NCBI GenBank assembly: GCA_964640725.1 | Contig: CAZXIJ010000005.1 | Span: 1 to 64,000 of the forward strand | Direction of reading: 5' to 3' | Source: CALHVX01 sp964640725 | Lineage (GTDB): Bacteria; Pseudomonadota; Gammaproteobacteria; Pseudomonadales; Azotimanducaceae | Length of the DNA: 64,000 nt | Part shown: positions 17,201-25,810 of the stretch, piece after piece | Layout of the letters: every line of letters starts with the position of its first letter | How positions within the stretch are numbered: position 1 is the first letter of the stretch | Program-made: the position numbers and the translations under genes | The notes under the pieces: model-generated | What the model was told of the DNA's origin: nothing | Databases searched by the model: none | Seen by the model: the letters and a program-made list of their open reading frames with translations, nothing else

Positions 17201-19033
17201 TCAGGAGGCGACCGAGTCGCCGCGGCGGCGGTTCGGGTCGCGCTTGCGGTCGACTTCCTTCAGCAGGCGCTTGCGAATGCGCAGCGCCTTCGGGGTGACC
17301 TCGAGCAACTCGTCGTCGTCGATGAACTCCAGGCACTGCTCAAGGGTCAGTTTCATGGCTGGCGTCAGCATGATGTTCTCGTCGGTGCCAGACGCCCGCA
17401 CGTTGGTCAGCTTCTTCTCTTTCAGAGGGTTCACCACCAGGTCGTTTTCCCGGCTGTGCAGCCCAACGACCATGCCTTCGTAAACCTCGTCGCCGGGAAC
17501 GACCATCATGCGCCCGCGGTTTTGCAGATTGAACAAGGCGAAGCCCACCGCCTTGCCCTGGGCATTGGCCAGCAGCACGCCGTTACTGCGATTGCCGATC
17601 TCGCCCCCGGCGTGCGGGCTGTAGCCGTCCGACGCGAAGGTCATGATGCCGGTGCCGGATGTCAGAGACAGGAATTCCGGCCGGAAGCCCATGATGCCCC
17701 GGGTCGGGATGCGGTAGATCAGCTGCACCCGACCGGTACCGTCGTGGCTCATCTCTTTCAGCTCGCCTTTGCGCAGGCCAAAGGTTTCCATGACCTTGCC
17801 CTGGTGCTCTTCTTCGACATCGAGTGTCACCAGTTCGAAGGGCTCGCAGCGCACGCCGTCGATCTCTTTCTCGATCACCTGCGGGCGCGATACGGCCAGC
17901 TCGTAACCTTCCCGGCGCATGGTTTCGATCAGGACAGAAAGGTGCAGCTCGCCCCGGCCAGATACCTCGAAGCGGTCCGGGTCCGGTGTTTCCGCGACGC
18001 CCAGCGCCACGTTGTAGGATGCCTCGCGCCACAGCCGCTCGCGGATCTGGCGGCTCGTCAGGAAGTCGCCATCTTTGCCCGCAAAGGGCGAGTTGTTCAC
18101 GCAAAAGCTCATGGTCAGCGTCGGCTCGTCAACGGTCAGCGGCGGCAAAGGCTCGAGCACATCCGGGCTGCACAGCGTGTCGGAGATCGCGACGCTGTCG
18201 ACCCCGGTGACGCAGACAATGTCGCCGGCCTGAGCAGATTCCTGTTCGACGCGCTCCAGCCCGTGATAGCCGAGAATCGTCAGGATGCGGCCCTTGCGCT
18301 CCTTGCCGTCCCGATCGATCGCGACGATCGGCATGTTGCGGTTCATGCGGCCCCGGGTCACTCGGCCGATGCCCATGACGCCCACATAGCTGGAATAGTC
18401 CAGGGAGCTGATCTGCATCTGCATGCCGCCTTCGAGGTCGACCTCCGGGGGCGGCACGCGGTCGATGATCATCTGCAGCAACGGCTGCATGTCTTCGGCC
18501 AGCTCATCCGGCTCGGGGCCAGCGACGCCTTCGAGGGCTGAGGCGTACATGATCGGAAAGTCGAGTTGCTCATCGGTCGCGCCGAGGCTGTCGAACAGGT
18601 CAAAGACCCGGTCGATGGCCTTGAATGGATCAGCGCCGTCGCGATCGACCTTGTTCACTACAACGATCGGGTTGAGCCCTGCGGCAAATGCTTTCTGGGT
18701 GACAAACCGGGTCTGGGGCATCGGCCCCTCGACGGCGTCCACCAGCAACAGCACGGAATCGACCATCGACAGGATTCGCTCCACCTCGCCGCCAAAGTCG
18801 GCGTGTCCAGGCGTATCGACAATATTGATGCGATACCCGTCGTGTTCGATTGCCGTGTTCTTGGCGAGAATCGTAATGCCCCGCTCTTTTTCGAGCGGAT
18901 TGCTGTCCATGATCCGGTCCGGGGTCAGCCGGTCGAGGGTTCCGGTCTGGGACAGGAGTTTGTCGACCAGCGTGGTTTTGCCGTGGTCGACGTGGGCAAT
19001 AATTGCGACGTTGCGCAGCTTAAGAGCAGCCAA
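17201..19033 (-). CDS. typA: Ribosome-associated GTPase TypA/BipA
   Basis: BipA is a translational GTPase related to EF-G that acts in ribosome assembly and stress adaptation. The 610-residue protein has the G1 motif AHVDHGKTT at about residues 13-21, the switch region KERGITILAKNTAI, G3 DTPGHADFGGEVER, G4 NKVDRDGADP and the BipA-specific C-terminal domain. The start appears to be TTG at 19033, with AGG 8-9 nt upstream; the nearest upstream ATG is out of frame. It is divergent from the DUF4124 gene. Confidence 0.96.
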   Translation of the reverse strand: MAALKLRNVAIIAHVDHGKTTLVDKLLSQTGTLDRLTPDRIMDSNPLEKERGITILAKNTAIEHDGYRINIVDTPGHADFGGEVERILSMVDSVLLLVDAVEGPMPQTRFVTQKAFAAGLNPIVVVNKVDRDGADPFKAIDRVFDLFDSLGATDEQLDFPIMYASALEGVAGPEPDELAEDMQPLLQMIIDRVPPPEVDLEGGMQMQISSLDYSSYVGVMGIGRVTRGRMNRNMPIVAIDRDGKERKGRILTILGYHGLERVEQESAQAGDIVCVTGVDSVAISDTLCSPDVLEPLPPLTVDEPTLTMSFCVNNSPFAGKDGDFLTSRQIRERLWREASYNVALGVAETPDPDRFEVSGRGELHLSVLIETMRREGYELAVSRPQVIEKEIDGVRCEPFELVTLDVEEEHQGKVMETFGLRKGELKEMSHDGTGRVQLIYRIPTRGIMGFRPEFLSLTSGTGIMTFASDGYSPHAGGEIGNRSNGVLLANAQGKAVGFALFNLQNRGRMMVVPGDEVYEGMVVGLHSRENDLVVNPLKEKKLTNVRASGTDENIMLTPAMKLTLEQCLEFIDDDELLEVTPKALRIRKRLLKEVDRKRDPNRRRGDSVAS

Positions 19034-19330
19034 GGGGGAACCTCATGGTTGGCAGGCAGCCGCCGGCTCATTGGCGCCAAACGGACTGCTGCAGACGGGC
19101 CCCGGACAGGAACGATTCGCAGGCGAGCGAGCCGCCCGGAACGCCGGGGTCGAAAGGGCGGCGATTATGGCGGAAGCGCCTGCGGGGGTCACCACCCGTC
19201 TCGCAACGATTTACGCAAGTTGCCAACCGGTTCCCGTCAATCTGACAGCGCAAGAACCGTGACCCAGGACTGCAATTTTGCGCGCCGGAGCAGGTCCAAT
19301 AAGATAGCTGAAACGCAGAGCCTTGTTATT
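19034..19330. other. Divergent intergenic region between typA and the DUF4124 gene
   Basis: These 297 bp contain no convincing gene. A weak sigma-70 candidate for the rightward gene is TTGCGC (19278-19283), 16 bp, TAAGAT (19300-19305). In several gammaproteobacteria glnA lies near this junction of typA and ntrBC; no trace of it is seen here. Confidence 0.5.
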
Positions 19331-19957
19331 ATGGTCAAATATATTGACATTAACCCTTTCGGGCGCCTTCGACAGACCGCCCGGGCCATCGGGATGGCCG
19401 CGAAAACGAGCCTGGCCCTGGCCCTGATGGCCGTCGCGGTCAGCCCTGCCCAGGCCAAGATCTACAAGACCATCGACAAGGACGGCAACGTCGTCTACAC
19501 CGACGTTGCGCCCACCCAGCGGGAGGGCGAAGGTGAACTGCAGGTCGAAGAGCTGAACACGTACCGCAGCCCCGAACCGGCTGTGCTGCCGACGGTCCGG
19601 CTATCGCCGGAGGCGCCGCCTCTCGAGGCGGAGGAAGTGGTTACTTACACCGCCCTCGAGCTGTCATCGCCCACGGCCGACCAGGCGATACGCGCCAACA
19701 ACGGCAACATCTCGCTCAGCGCCAATGTGCTGCCGGCGCTGCAGGACGACCACGCCCTCCGGTTCTTCCTGGATGGCGTTCCCGTGGCGACCGTGAATGG
19801 CCTGACCGCCGCGCTCACCGCCGTCGATCGCGGCACCCACAGTGCCCGGGTCGCGATTGTCGATCGCGCCGGGGCGACAATCCGCGAGAGTGCCGCCGTC
19901 GAGTTCCACGTGCTGCGCTATTCCATCCAGAACCCGAACGCCCGCCCTCGAAGATGA
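19331..19957 (+). CDS. Exported DUF4124 protein
   Basis: This 208-residue protein has an N-terminal signal-like segment (LALALMAVAVSPAQA, cleavage probably after AQA) followed by the DUF4124 hallmark KIYKTIDKDGNVVYTDVAP and an Ig-like C-terminal region (LSANVLPALQDDHALRFFLDGVPVATVNG). The function of DUF4124 is unknown. A copy upstream of ntrB is common in Pseudomonas-type genomes and matches this context. An alternative ATG at 19394 is closer to the signal peptide. The stop codon lies inside the loop of the first hairpin of a repeat array that runs into an assembly gap. Confidence 0.82.
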   Translation: MVKYIDINPFGRLRQTARAIGMAAKTSLALALMAVAVSPAQAKIYKTIDKDGNVVYTDVAPTQREGEGELQVEELNTYRSPEPAVLPTVRLSPEAPPLEAEEVVTYTALELSSPTADQAIRANNGNISLSANVLPALQDDHALRFFLDGVPVATVNGLTAALTAVDRGTHSARVAIVDRAGATIRESAAVEFHVLRYSIQNPNARPRR

Positions 19958-20110
19958 GGGCGCTGCCCTCGNNNNNNNNNNNNNNNNNNNNNNNNNNNNN
20001 NNNNNNNNNNNNNNNNNNNNNNNNNNNNNNNNNNNNNNNNNNNNNNNNNNNNNNNNNNNNNNNNNNNNNNNGCCCTCGAAGATGAGGGCGCTGCCCTCGC
20101 CGCTGAGGGC
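19944..20110. repeat. Tandem 21-bp hairpin units interrupted by an N gap
   Basis: The unit is GCCCTC, six variable bases, GAGGGC, then GCT. A full copy stands at 19944-19961 and part of a second at 19965-19971; after the gap a full copy occupies 20072-20089 and a second 20093-20110. The first copy contains the TGA of the DUF4124 gene. The 28 bp before the gap are identical to the 28 bp after it. Each unit would form a stable RNA stem and may act as a terminator-like or mRNA-stabilising element; there is no T tract. Confidence 0.8.
19972..20071. other. 100-N scaffold gap, probably artificial
   Basis: Exactly 100 Ns separate two identical 28-bp ends (19944-19971 and 20072-20099). If the contigs simply overlap, the true sequence is shorter by about 128 bp and nothing is missing; alternatively, more 21-bp hairpin units were collapsed. 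Confidence 0.85.
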
Positions 20111-20362
20111 ACCTTCGCACTGAATTCGCGCATTAGCACAATTTTGGTGCATTATGCGCTCAGGCTGACGCACGTCCAGCTGAGCCCGCCCAGCTTCTGC
20201 GCACAGTTCTGGGCCGTATGACCGCGCAATGCGGCTCATATGCCTAAGTAACGCCCTGTGCCGGTGCAAAATGCCTATCTCGCAAATCTGGATCAAAACT
20301 TGCTTTGATTCCCTATGGAATCAGAAATGCAGCAACACGGAACGAATCGCCGAGGACCAGCG
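20111..20362. other. Non-coding leader upstream of ntrB
   Basis: About 250 bp between the hairpin array and the ntrB start. I see no gene and no sigma-54 (GG-N10-GC) promoter. The region has mixed base composition and ends in an A/T-rich stretch (AAAACTTGCTTTGATT) just before an in-frame ATG at 20315. Confidence 0.4.
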
Positions 20363-21451
20363 ATGACGCGCCTGCAGCAGATCGTCCAGGACAACCAGGC
20401 CACAGCGACCATGCTGTTGACCCGCGCCCTGAAAGTCGCCTATCTGAACCCGGCCGCAGAAGCCCTGTTGAAAGCCAGCATCCAATCCGCCCGGGGCCAG
20501 TTCGTCGATGCCCTGTTCAGCGACACCGCCCGGCCCAGCACCGTGCTGACCAAGCTGCTGAAGGACAACCAGTCGACCACCAACCGCGACGCAGACCTGA
20601 TCCTGCGCGACGGCACGCATACCCGCGTGGACTACTCTGTCATCCCGATCCCGCAGGAAGATCTGATCCTGGTTGAGCTCCTGGAGCTGAACCGGTTGCT
20701 GCGTATCAACCGGGAAGACCGTCAGAACGATGTTCAGGAGACCTCGCAAAAGCTCGTCCGGGGCCTCGCTCACGAGGTCAAAAACCCGCTGGGGGGCATC
20801 CGCGGCGCGGCGCAGCTCCTGAGCAAGGAAATCGCCCGGCATGCCCCCGGGATCGGGCTGCGGGAGTACACCGGCATCATCATCGAGGAGGCCGACCGCC
20901 TGACCGCGCTGGTCGACCAGATGCTCGGGCCGATCAAGTCTCCCGCCCTGCGCCCCACCAACGTTCATCGCACGCTGGCGCGGGTGGCCAAGCTCATCAC
21001 CGCAGAGTTCGGCGAGCGCATCACTTTCCGCCGGGACTACGACCCCAGCTTGCCCGAGTTTCCCGGGGACGAGGACCTGTTGGTTCAGGCCCTGTTGAAT
21101 GTCGTGCGCAATGCCGCCCAGGCGCTCAGCGACACCCCCAACCCCACCATCACGCTCCGAACCCGCATTGTCCGGCAGTTCACGATCGGCGCCGAGCGCC
21201 ACCGTCATGTGGCCTGCATCGAGATCATCGACAACGGCCCAGGCATACCGGATGAGCTCATGGATCGGGTCTTCTATCCGATGATCAGCGGCCGGGCCGA
21301 AGGTACCGGCCTCGGCCTGTCCATTGCGCAGCAAATCATCTCCCGGCACCACGGCGCGCTGGAGTGCGACAGCCGCCCGGGCCAAACCTGCTTTGCGGTA
21401 TATCTGCCGGCCAGCTCCCGGCCCGCCAACAGCGAAGCCAACGCACTATGA
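20363..21451 (+). CDS. glnL: Nitrogen regulation sensor histidine kinase NtrB
   Basis: NtrB (GlnL) phosphorylates or dephosphorylates NtrC under control of PII. The protein has a PAS-like N-terminal domain (VAYLNPAAEALLKASI), the family-specific H-box GLAHEVKNPLGGIRGAAQLL, an N-box (ALLNVVRNAAQAL), G1 IIDNGPGIP and G2 GTGLGLSIAQQI. No membrane segment is present, as expected for a cytoplasmic kinase. I prefer the ATG at 20363 because GAGGA lies 7 nt upstream; an in-frame ATG at 20315 would add 16 residues. ntrC follows after 7 bp. Confidence 0.94.
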   Translation: MTRLQQIVQDNQATATMLLTRALKVAYLNPAAEALLKASIQSARGQFVDALFSDTARPSTVLTKLLKDNQSTTNRDADLILRDGTHTRVDYSVIPIPQEDLILVELLELNRLLRINREDRQNDVQETSQKLVRGLAHEVKNPLGGIRGAAQLLSKEIARHAPGIGLREYTGIIIEEADRLTALVDQMLGPIKSPALRPTNVHRTLARVAKLITAEFGERITFRRDYDPSLPEFPGDEDLLVQALLNVVRNAAQALSDTPNPTITLRTRIVRQFTIGAERHRHVACIEIIDNGPGIPDELMDRVFYPMISGRAEGTGLGLSIAQQIISRHHGALECDSRPGQTCFAVYLPASSRPANSEANAL

Positions 21452-21458
21452 GGTCAAG

Positions 21459-22907
21459 ATGAGCAAAAGGGTTTGGGTGATCGACGACGACCGCTCGATT
21501 CGCTGGGTCCTGGAACGCGCCATGACCCAGGCGAACATACAGATCGCTGCGTTCAGCAGCGCCGACCAGGCTCTGCACCACCTGCAGGAAGAGCGCCCTC
21601 TGGCCGTGATCAGCGACGTCCGTATGCCGGGCATGGACGGCCTGGCATTCACCGAGCAGGTGCACGAGGCTTATCCGGGGCTGCCGGTGATTATCATGAC
21701 CGCGCACTCAGATCTGGACAGCGCTGTGAACGCCTACCAGAGCGGAGCATTCGAGTACCTGCCAAAACCCTTTGATGTGGACGAGGCGCTGGCCACCATC
21801 GAGCGGGCCATCCATCACGCCGAAGATCGCGGCGAAAGTATCGAGCAGACCGCAGTACCGACTCCGGAAATCATCGGCCAGTCCCCCGCCATGCAGGAGG
21901 TGTTCCGAGCCGTTGGCCGGCTGGCCAGCTCCAACGTGACCGTGCTTGTCAGCGGCGCCTCAGGCTCCGGCAAAGAGCTGGTGGCCCGGGCCCTGCACCG
22001 CCATAGCCCCCGGGTCAAAGGCGAGTTCGTCGCACTGAACATGGCCGCGATCCCCCGGGAACTGGTGGAGTCGGAGCTGTTTGGCCACGAAAAGGGCGCC
22101 TTTACCGGCGCTAACGCGCGGCGCGAAGGCCGCTTCGAGCAAGCCAACGGCGGCACCCTGTTCCTGGACGAGATCGGCGACATGCCGGCTGACACCCAGA
22201 CCCGGCTACTGCGTGTGCTGGCGAACGGCGAATTTTACCGGGTCGGCGGCCTGACGCCCATAAAGGTCGACGTGCGAATCATCGCTGCGACGCATCAGGA
22301 CCTGGAACAGCGCGTGCTGGAAGGCGAGTTTCGCGAAGACCTGTTCCACCGGCTAAACGTCATTCGCGTGCACGTGCCGCCCTTGGCGGACCGCCGGGAA
22401 GACGTCCCGCTGCTGGCTGAACACTTCCTGCGCCTGGCAGCCCGGGACCTGGGCGGTGAGGTCAAGGAGCTGCGGGAGGAAACCCGCAGCTACCTCGCCG
22501 GGCTCCCCTGGCCGGGCAACGTGCGCCAGCTGGAGAACACCTGTCGATGGCTTACGGTCATGGCATCCGGCCGGGAAATCTACGTGGAAGACTTGCCACC
22601 GGAGCTGCTGGAGACCCAGCACAAAGGCGGCACGGTTGATGGCGGCAGCTGGCAGCACGCCCTGCGCCAGTGGGCCAGCGACTACCTGCAGGACGGCAAG
22701 CCACCACCGTTGCTGGACATCGCGATGCCGGAGTTTGAGCGCATCGTGATTGAAACCGCGCTCGCCCATACGGGCGGCCGCAAGCGTGACGCTGCAGAAC
22801 TGCTGGGGTGGGGGCGCAACACGCTCACCCGCAAGCTTGCCGAGATGGAAGCGCGCGCCGACACCGAGCTCGAGACGGCTCAGGGCGCGAGCCGCACCAG
22901 TACGTGA
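21459..22907 (+). CDS. glnG: Nitrogen regulation response regulator NtrC
   Basis: NtrC (GlnG) is the sigma-54 activator of nitrogen assimilation genes. The 482-residue protein has a receiver domain with the phospho-acceptor Asp in ISDVRMPGMDGL, an AAA+ domain with Walker A GASGSGKE, intact GAFTGA and Walker B LFLDEIGDMP, the LPWPGNVRQLENTCRWL block, and one Fis-type HTH at the C-terminus (RDAAELLGWGRNTLTRKL). Its 3' end overlaps the convergent mshP gene by 28 bp. It is an in-window comparison for the atypical activator at 10445. Confidence 0.96.
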   Translation: MSKRVWVIDDDRSIRWVLERAMTQANIQIAAFSSADQALHHLQEERPLAVISDVRMPGMDGLAFTEQVHEAYPGLPVIIMTAHSDLDSAVNAYQSGAFEYLPKPFDVDEALATIERAIHHAEDRGESIEQTAVPTPEIIGQSPAMQEVFRAVGRLASSNVTVLVSGASGSGKELVARALHRHSPRVKGEFVALNMAAIPRELVESELFGHEKGAFTGANARREGRFEQANGGTLFLDEIGDMPADTQTRLLRVLANGEFYRVGGLTPIKVDVRIIAATHQDLEQRVLEGEFREDLFHRLNVIRVHVPPLADRREDVPLLAEHFLRLAARDLGGEVKELREETRSYLAGLPWPGNVRQLENTCRWLTVMASGREIYVEDLPPELLETQHKGGTVDGGSWQHALRQWASDYLQDGKPPPLLDIAMPEFERIVIETALAHTGGRKRDAAELLGWGRNTLTRKLAEMEARADTELETAQGASRTST

Positions 22908-23278
22908 CGTTCGGCGATCGCGCCCCCGGACTCGCAGCGTCCGGATGATTCCAGGGTGTAGAGGGTTTGCGAATCGATCGTATCTGCCTGGCAGCGCAGG
23001 CTCGCGACACAGCCGCGAAGCCCAAGGTTGCCGAGGTCAAAGGTTTGCGCGCTGCAGCTGCCCGTGCCCAACGGCGGAAGCACCCGGTTAGCGCCGAGCT
23101 GAGCGCCGCTTTCGGCCGCGAGAAAGGCGCGCTGGGACAGTATGTCCTGCACGTTGGCGTCTGCATCGGCCCGCACCGTGCGCAATATCGCAACGGACAG
23201 GGCGGCAACAACGGTGATCAGAAAGATCGCGCTGACGAGCCCCATTCCCTGGCTGCGCTGCCTGCCGTCAAGGCGCAT
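22880..23278 (-). CDS. mshP: MSHA pilus biogenesis protein MshP
   Basis: A 132-residue PilX-like minor component, last gene of the cluster. MRLDGRQRSQGMGLVSAIFLITVVAALSVAILRTV has the type IV prepilin-like layout: a short basic leader, Gly-Met junction and hydrophobic helix. The C-terminal part has four cysteines (SCSAQTF, GCVASLRC, GRC) that may pair. I chose the ATG at 23278, which overlaps the mshO stop; an upstream extension has no similarity. MshP is known only as a cluster member; a role in pilus initiation is inferred from PilX-type proteins. Confidence 0.8.
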   Translation of the reverse strand: MRLDGRQRSQGMGLVSAIFLITVVAALSVAILRTVRADADANVQDILSQRAFLAAESGAQLGANRVLPPLGTGSCSAQTFDLGNLGLRGCVASLRCQADTIDSQTLYTLESSGRCESGGAIAERHVLVRLAP

Positions 23279-24062
23279 TGCGCACCTGCACCCGCTGCTG
23301 CATCCGCACCTGCTCATCGCCGGCGCTGAACACCACATCCAGCAGCACTTCGCCGTTGCGAACCCGCGTGGCGCTGTTTACCGCGAAGCTGCCGCTGACG
23401 GAATCAGCGTACAGCGCGCGCCCGGGCAGAGTGCTCGGCAGGAGTGCCGGCCCCGGCTGGGTCGCTGCGTAGCCGTAGCCGCTGTAGCGATACAGGCGAT
23501 CGCCCACAAAGCAGTAGCTGACCGGCTCGTCGACCACAAAGAACTTGCGCTGTGGCGACTCGTTAACGAACTGATGGGCGCTCGCAAAACTCAGCTCGAT
23601 GCTGTTGTCGGCAGCGGGCGCCCCGACCGTGACGAGCGGGCTGATGGGCCCGGGGTTCGCCAGGCTGTAAAGCGTGCTGTCCGGGTACAGGGACACCCGC
23701 AAGCTGCTGCCGGCAGGCACCGGCTCGAGGGGCCAGGCGCGAATGCTGGTCGCCGCGCTGGTCACGGGCGCCGACAGATAGCTGCTGGCGCTGAGCACCG
23801 GCACCCATTCCAGACACTCGCTGGTGCCGCGCACGCTTCGCGGCAGCGCGCGACGCAGCTCGCTAACAAGCCGCGCGACGGTCAGCCGCGAGTCTTCCGC
23901 CATCTGTGAGCGATTGAGGGTCGCGGCGTAGCCGGTGTTGGCGTTGCGGATGAACATGAAAGTGCCTACGGACAAGATGCCCAGCACCGACATCACGACA
24001 ACCAGCTCGACCAGCGTGAACCCCCGATCGCGCCGGAGCGCTCTGGCACGGGCGTCCCGCAC
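23268..24062 (-). CDS. mshO: MSHA pilus biogenesis protein MshO (minor pilin, PilW-like)
   Basis: A prepilin-like protein with the cleavage signature RRDRG|FTLVELVVVMSVLGILSVGTFMFIRNA and a larger C-terminal domain (~240 residues) ending in QMQQRVQVRNAP. Size and place between mshD and mshP match MshO. The start is uncertain: GTG at 24062 (used here) just after the mshD stop, or an in-frame TTG at 24092 that overlaps mshD. Minor pilins of this type prime pilus assembly at the inner membrane. Confidence 0.82.
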   Translation of the reverse strand: MRDARARALRRDRGFTLVELVVVMSVLGILSVGTFMFIRNANTGYAATLNRSQMAEDSRLTVARLVSELRRALPRSVRGTSECLEWVPVLSASSYLSAPVTSAATSIRAWPLEPVPAGSSLRVSLYPDSTLYSLANPGPISPLVTVGAPAADNSIELSFASAHQFVNESPQRKFFVVDEPVSYCFVGDRLYRYSGYGYAATQPGPALLPSTLPGRALYADSVSGSFAVNSATRVRNGEVLLDVVFSAGDEQVRMQQRVQVRNAP

Positions 24063-24066
24063 GGCG

Positions 24067-24588
24067 CTAAAAGTTCGCCCGCAGGACGGCAAAGTCCATC
24101 GAGTCCCGTCCCGGCGGCGTGATGCGCACGGTCACCACCTTGGCGTCCGTGACGTCGTCCAGCCCGAGCCCCGCCACCTCGCCGGCGGTGAGGTAACGCA
24201 CCGAAATCGCAGCGCTGTAACCGGTAAACAACGGCCAGGCTACCCCTTCGCTATCGGTCGGCGGGGTGTCCAGGAGGCCGTGATAATCGTCCACATCATC
24301 GAAGGTCGATCGGACTTCGCCGCTTTCCGGCCCGACCGCTGAGCAGGCCGCAGTGCTCGCCGAGCACGCCGGCACGCCGCCGACAGGCGTCGCGTCGTCG
24401 TAGCGATGGGACATGATTTCTTCCAGGTAGCTCTGTGCCAGAGCCACAGAGCGAGCCTGCCAGATGCCATCGCTGCTGCGGCTGAAAGCCAGACCGAGGG
24501 TTTGGCCCATGGCGAGCGCCGCGATGCTGAGGATGACCATGGTCAGCACTGCTTCGACCAGGGTAAATCCGGATGTTCGTCTATTCAC
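24067..24588 (-). CDS. mshD: MSHA pilus biogenesis protein MshD (minor pilin)
   Basis: The 173-residue protein starts with a GTG that overlaps the mshC stop and has the prepilin signature RRTSG|FTLVEAVLTMVILSIAALAMGQTLGLAF, followed by a periplasmic domain with YLEEIMSHRYDD and DDYHGLLDTPP, segments found in PilV/MshD-type proteins. The C-terminus (VVTVRITPPGRDSMDFAVLRANF) is a beta-strand pair. Order A-C-D-O-P is the same as in Vibrio msh clusters. Confidence 0.85.
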   Translation of the reverse strand: MNRRTSGFTLVEAVLTMVILSIAALAMGQTLGLAFSRSSDGIWQARSVALAQSYLEEIMSHRYDDATPVGGVPACSASTAACSAVGPESGEVRSTFDDVDDYHGLLDTPPTDSEGVAWPLFTGYSAAISVRYLTAGEVAGLGLDDVTDAKVVTVRITPPGRDSMDFAVLRANF

Positions 24589-25096
24589 AGCTCGCGTCGT
24601 GCACGAAGCCGGTCGGGTAGATACACAGGACACGGGTGGTCTCGCCGTCAATGGTGAGTTGAATGCCGGCAGCAACCGTCAGGACGCTGGCGCCAAGCGT
24701 TGCGGAGGCCAGCTGGCCTTCCGAGTCCAGAACAATCGTCAGGGGCGTCGAGCCATCCACAAAGGTTGGGCTGCCGCCGTTGCTGACAGCAATGGTCGTA
24801 CCGCCCCGCTCAACTTCCTCCGAGCGCAGGGTGCCATCCGTCGTCGTGCTGCTGCGCAGCTGCCAGCTGTTGCCAGCCAGGGACAGATCCCAGCGCAGAG
24901 CCAGATCATCACGGCTGAGCGCAATGGCACGGCCGAGGCGAAACTGCTCTGCGGTGCCGCTGGCAATGATGCCCGGCGCAAACTCGTCAGGCCCCAGCAT
25001 ACGGCTCACTGCCGCAACGCTGAGAATGCCCAGCAACAGGATCACCGTGATCAACTCGACCACGGTAAAGGCTGCCTGGCAACGCCTGGAGCGCAT
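24581..25096 (-). CDS. mshC: MSHA pilus biogenesis protein MshC (GspH-like minor pilin)
   Basis: A 171-residue GspH/FimT-type minor pilin. The leader is MRSRRCQAA and the mature part would begin FTVVELITVILLLGILSVAAV. The residue before the cleavage site is Ala9 rather than the usual Gly, which most prepilin peptidases tolerate poorly. The C-terminal region contains LTIVLDSEGQ and a Cys pair (VLCIYPTGFVHDASCE). The ATG at 25096 is 29 bp after mshA; the stop overlaps mshD. Confidence 0.83.
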   Translation of the reverse strand: MRSRRCQAAFTVVELITVILLLGILSVAAVSRMLGPDEFAPGIIASGTAEQFRLGRAIALSRDDLALRWDLSLAGNSWQLRSSTTTDGTLRSEEVERGGTTIAVSNGGSPTFVDGSTPLTIVLDSEGQLASATLGASVLTVAAGIQLTIDGETTRVLCIYPTGFVHDASCE

Positions 25097-25125
25097 GACC
25101 GGCAGGACCTGCCGTTCGGTGTTGC

Positions 25126-25686
25126 TTACGGCAGGTTGGGCTGCGTGCGGATGATCGAGCCGGTCGCAGAATCGTAAGTCAGCAGATCCACTGCCTCGCC
25201 GCTCTGGTTGTTCTGCGCCGTGTAGTAGAACTCACAGTTGGTCCCGGTACGCACAGCCGTGTAGTCGCTCGTGCTGCCTACCACGCCCGCCGCATTCGCC
25301 GCGGTGGTCATGCTCGGGGCTCCGGCCTGCAGCAGGTTCGTGAAGATCGCCAGGCAATCGCTCGAGTCCGTGACGTTGCTGCCGCTGCCACTACGGTCCG
25401 CCAGGCCATAGGGATAGCCGGCCGCGTTGGCACGCAGGTTGTTGAAGTCGTCCATCTGGGAGTCCGCTGCCGGCTCGCCCTCGGCGATCCACTTGGCGTG
25501 GAACAGCGAGGTGCCCGTTTGCAGGCTGCCGAAAACCCCTGACACCGCCGCTGCATGAGCTTCGTCGTCAATGTTGATAAAACGGGGAAGAGCCGTAGCC
25601 GCCAGGATCCCAAGCAGGATGATGACCACCACGAGTTCTACGATGGTAAAACCGCTGGCGCGGTGACGCATCTGTACATTATCCAT
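25126..25686 (-). CDS. mshA: MSHA major pilin MshA
   Basis: A 186-residue type IVa pilin. The start at 25686 is fixed by a strong AAGAGGA ribosome binding site. The leader MDNVQMRHRASG is cut before FTIVELVVVIILLGILAATALPRF, which has Glu at mature position 5 for subunit docking. The MSHA-type body follows (INIDDEAHAAAVSGVFGSLQTGTSLFHAKW). Two Cys residues (SSDCLAIF and TNCEFYY) probably form the D-region disulfide. The strong RBS and a 124-bp space after mshG fit separate, higher expression of the major subunit. Confidence 0.92.
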   Translation of the reverse strand: MDNVQMRHRASGFTIVELVVVIILLGILAATALPRFINIDDEAHAAAVSGVFGSLQTGTSLFHAKWIAEGEPAADSQMDDFNNLRANAAGYPYGLADRSGSGSNVTDSSDCLAIFTNLLQAGAPSMTTAANAAGVVGSTSDYTAVRTGTNCEFYYTAQNNQSGEAVDLLTYDSATGSIIRTQPNLP

Positions 25687-25810
25687 TATCGCATCCTCTT
25701 GAAACAATTCGGATCGTCGCTGCCAAGCCGCAGAATGAGGCTCTTGACCATCCACCCTAAGCCTAGCCAAGGATTCGGATTTTGCAGCCTCGCGCCGGCT
25801 TTATGACGCC

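Noticed and set aside
17006..18541. 511-codon plus-strand frame opposite typA and dtd
   Set aside because: Antisense to two well-conserved genes, no family similarity.
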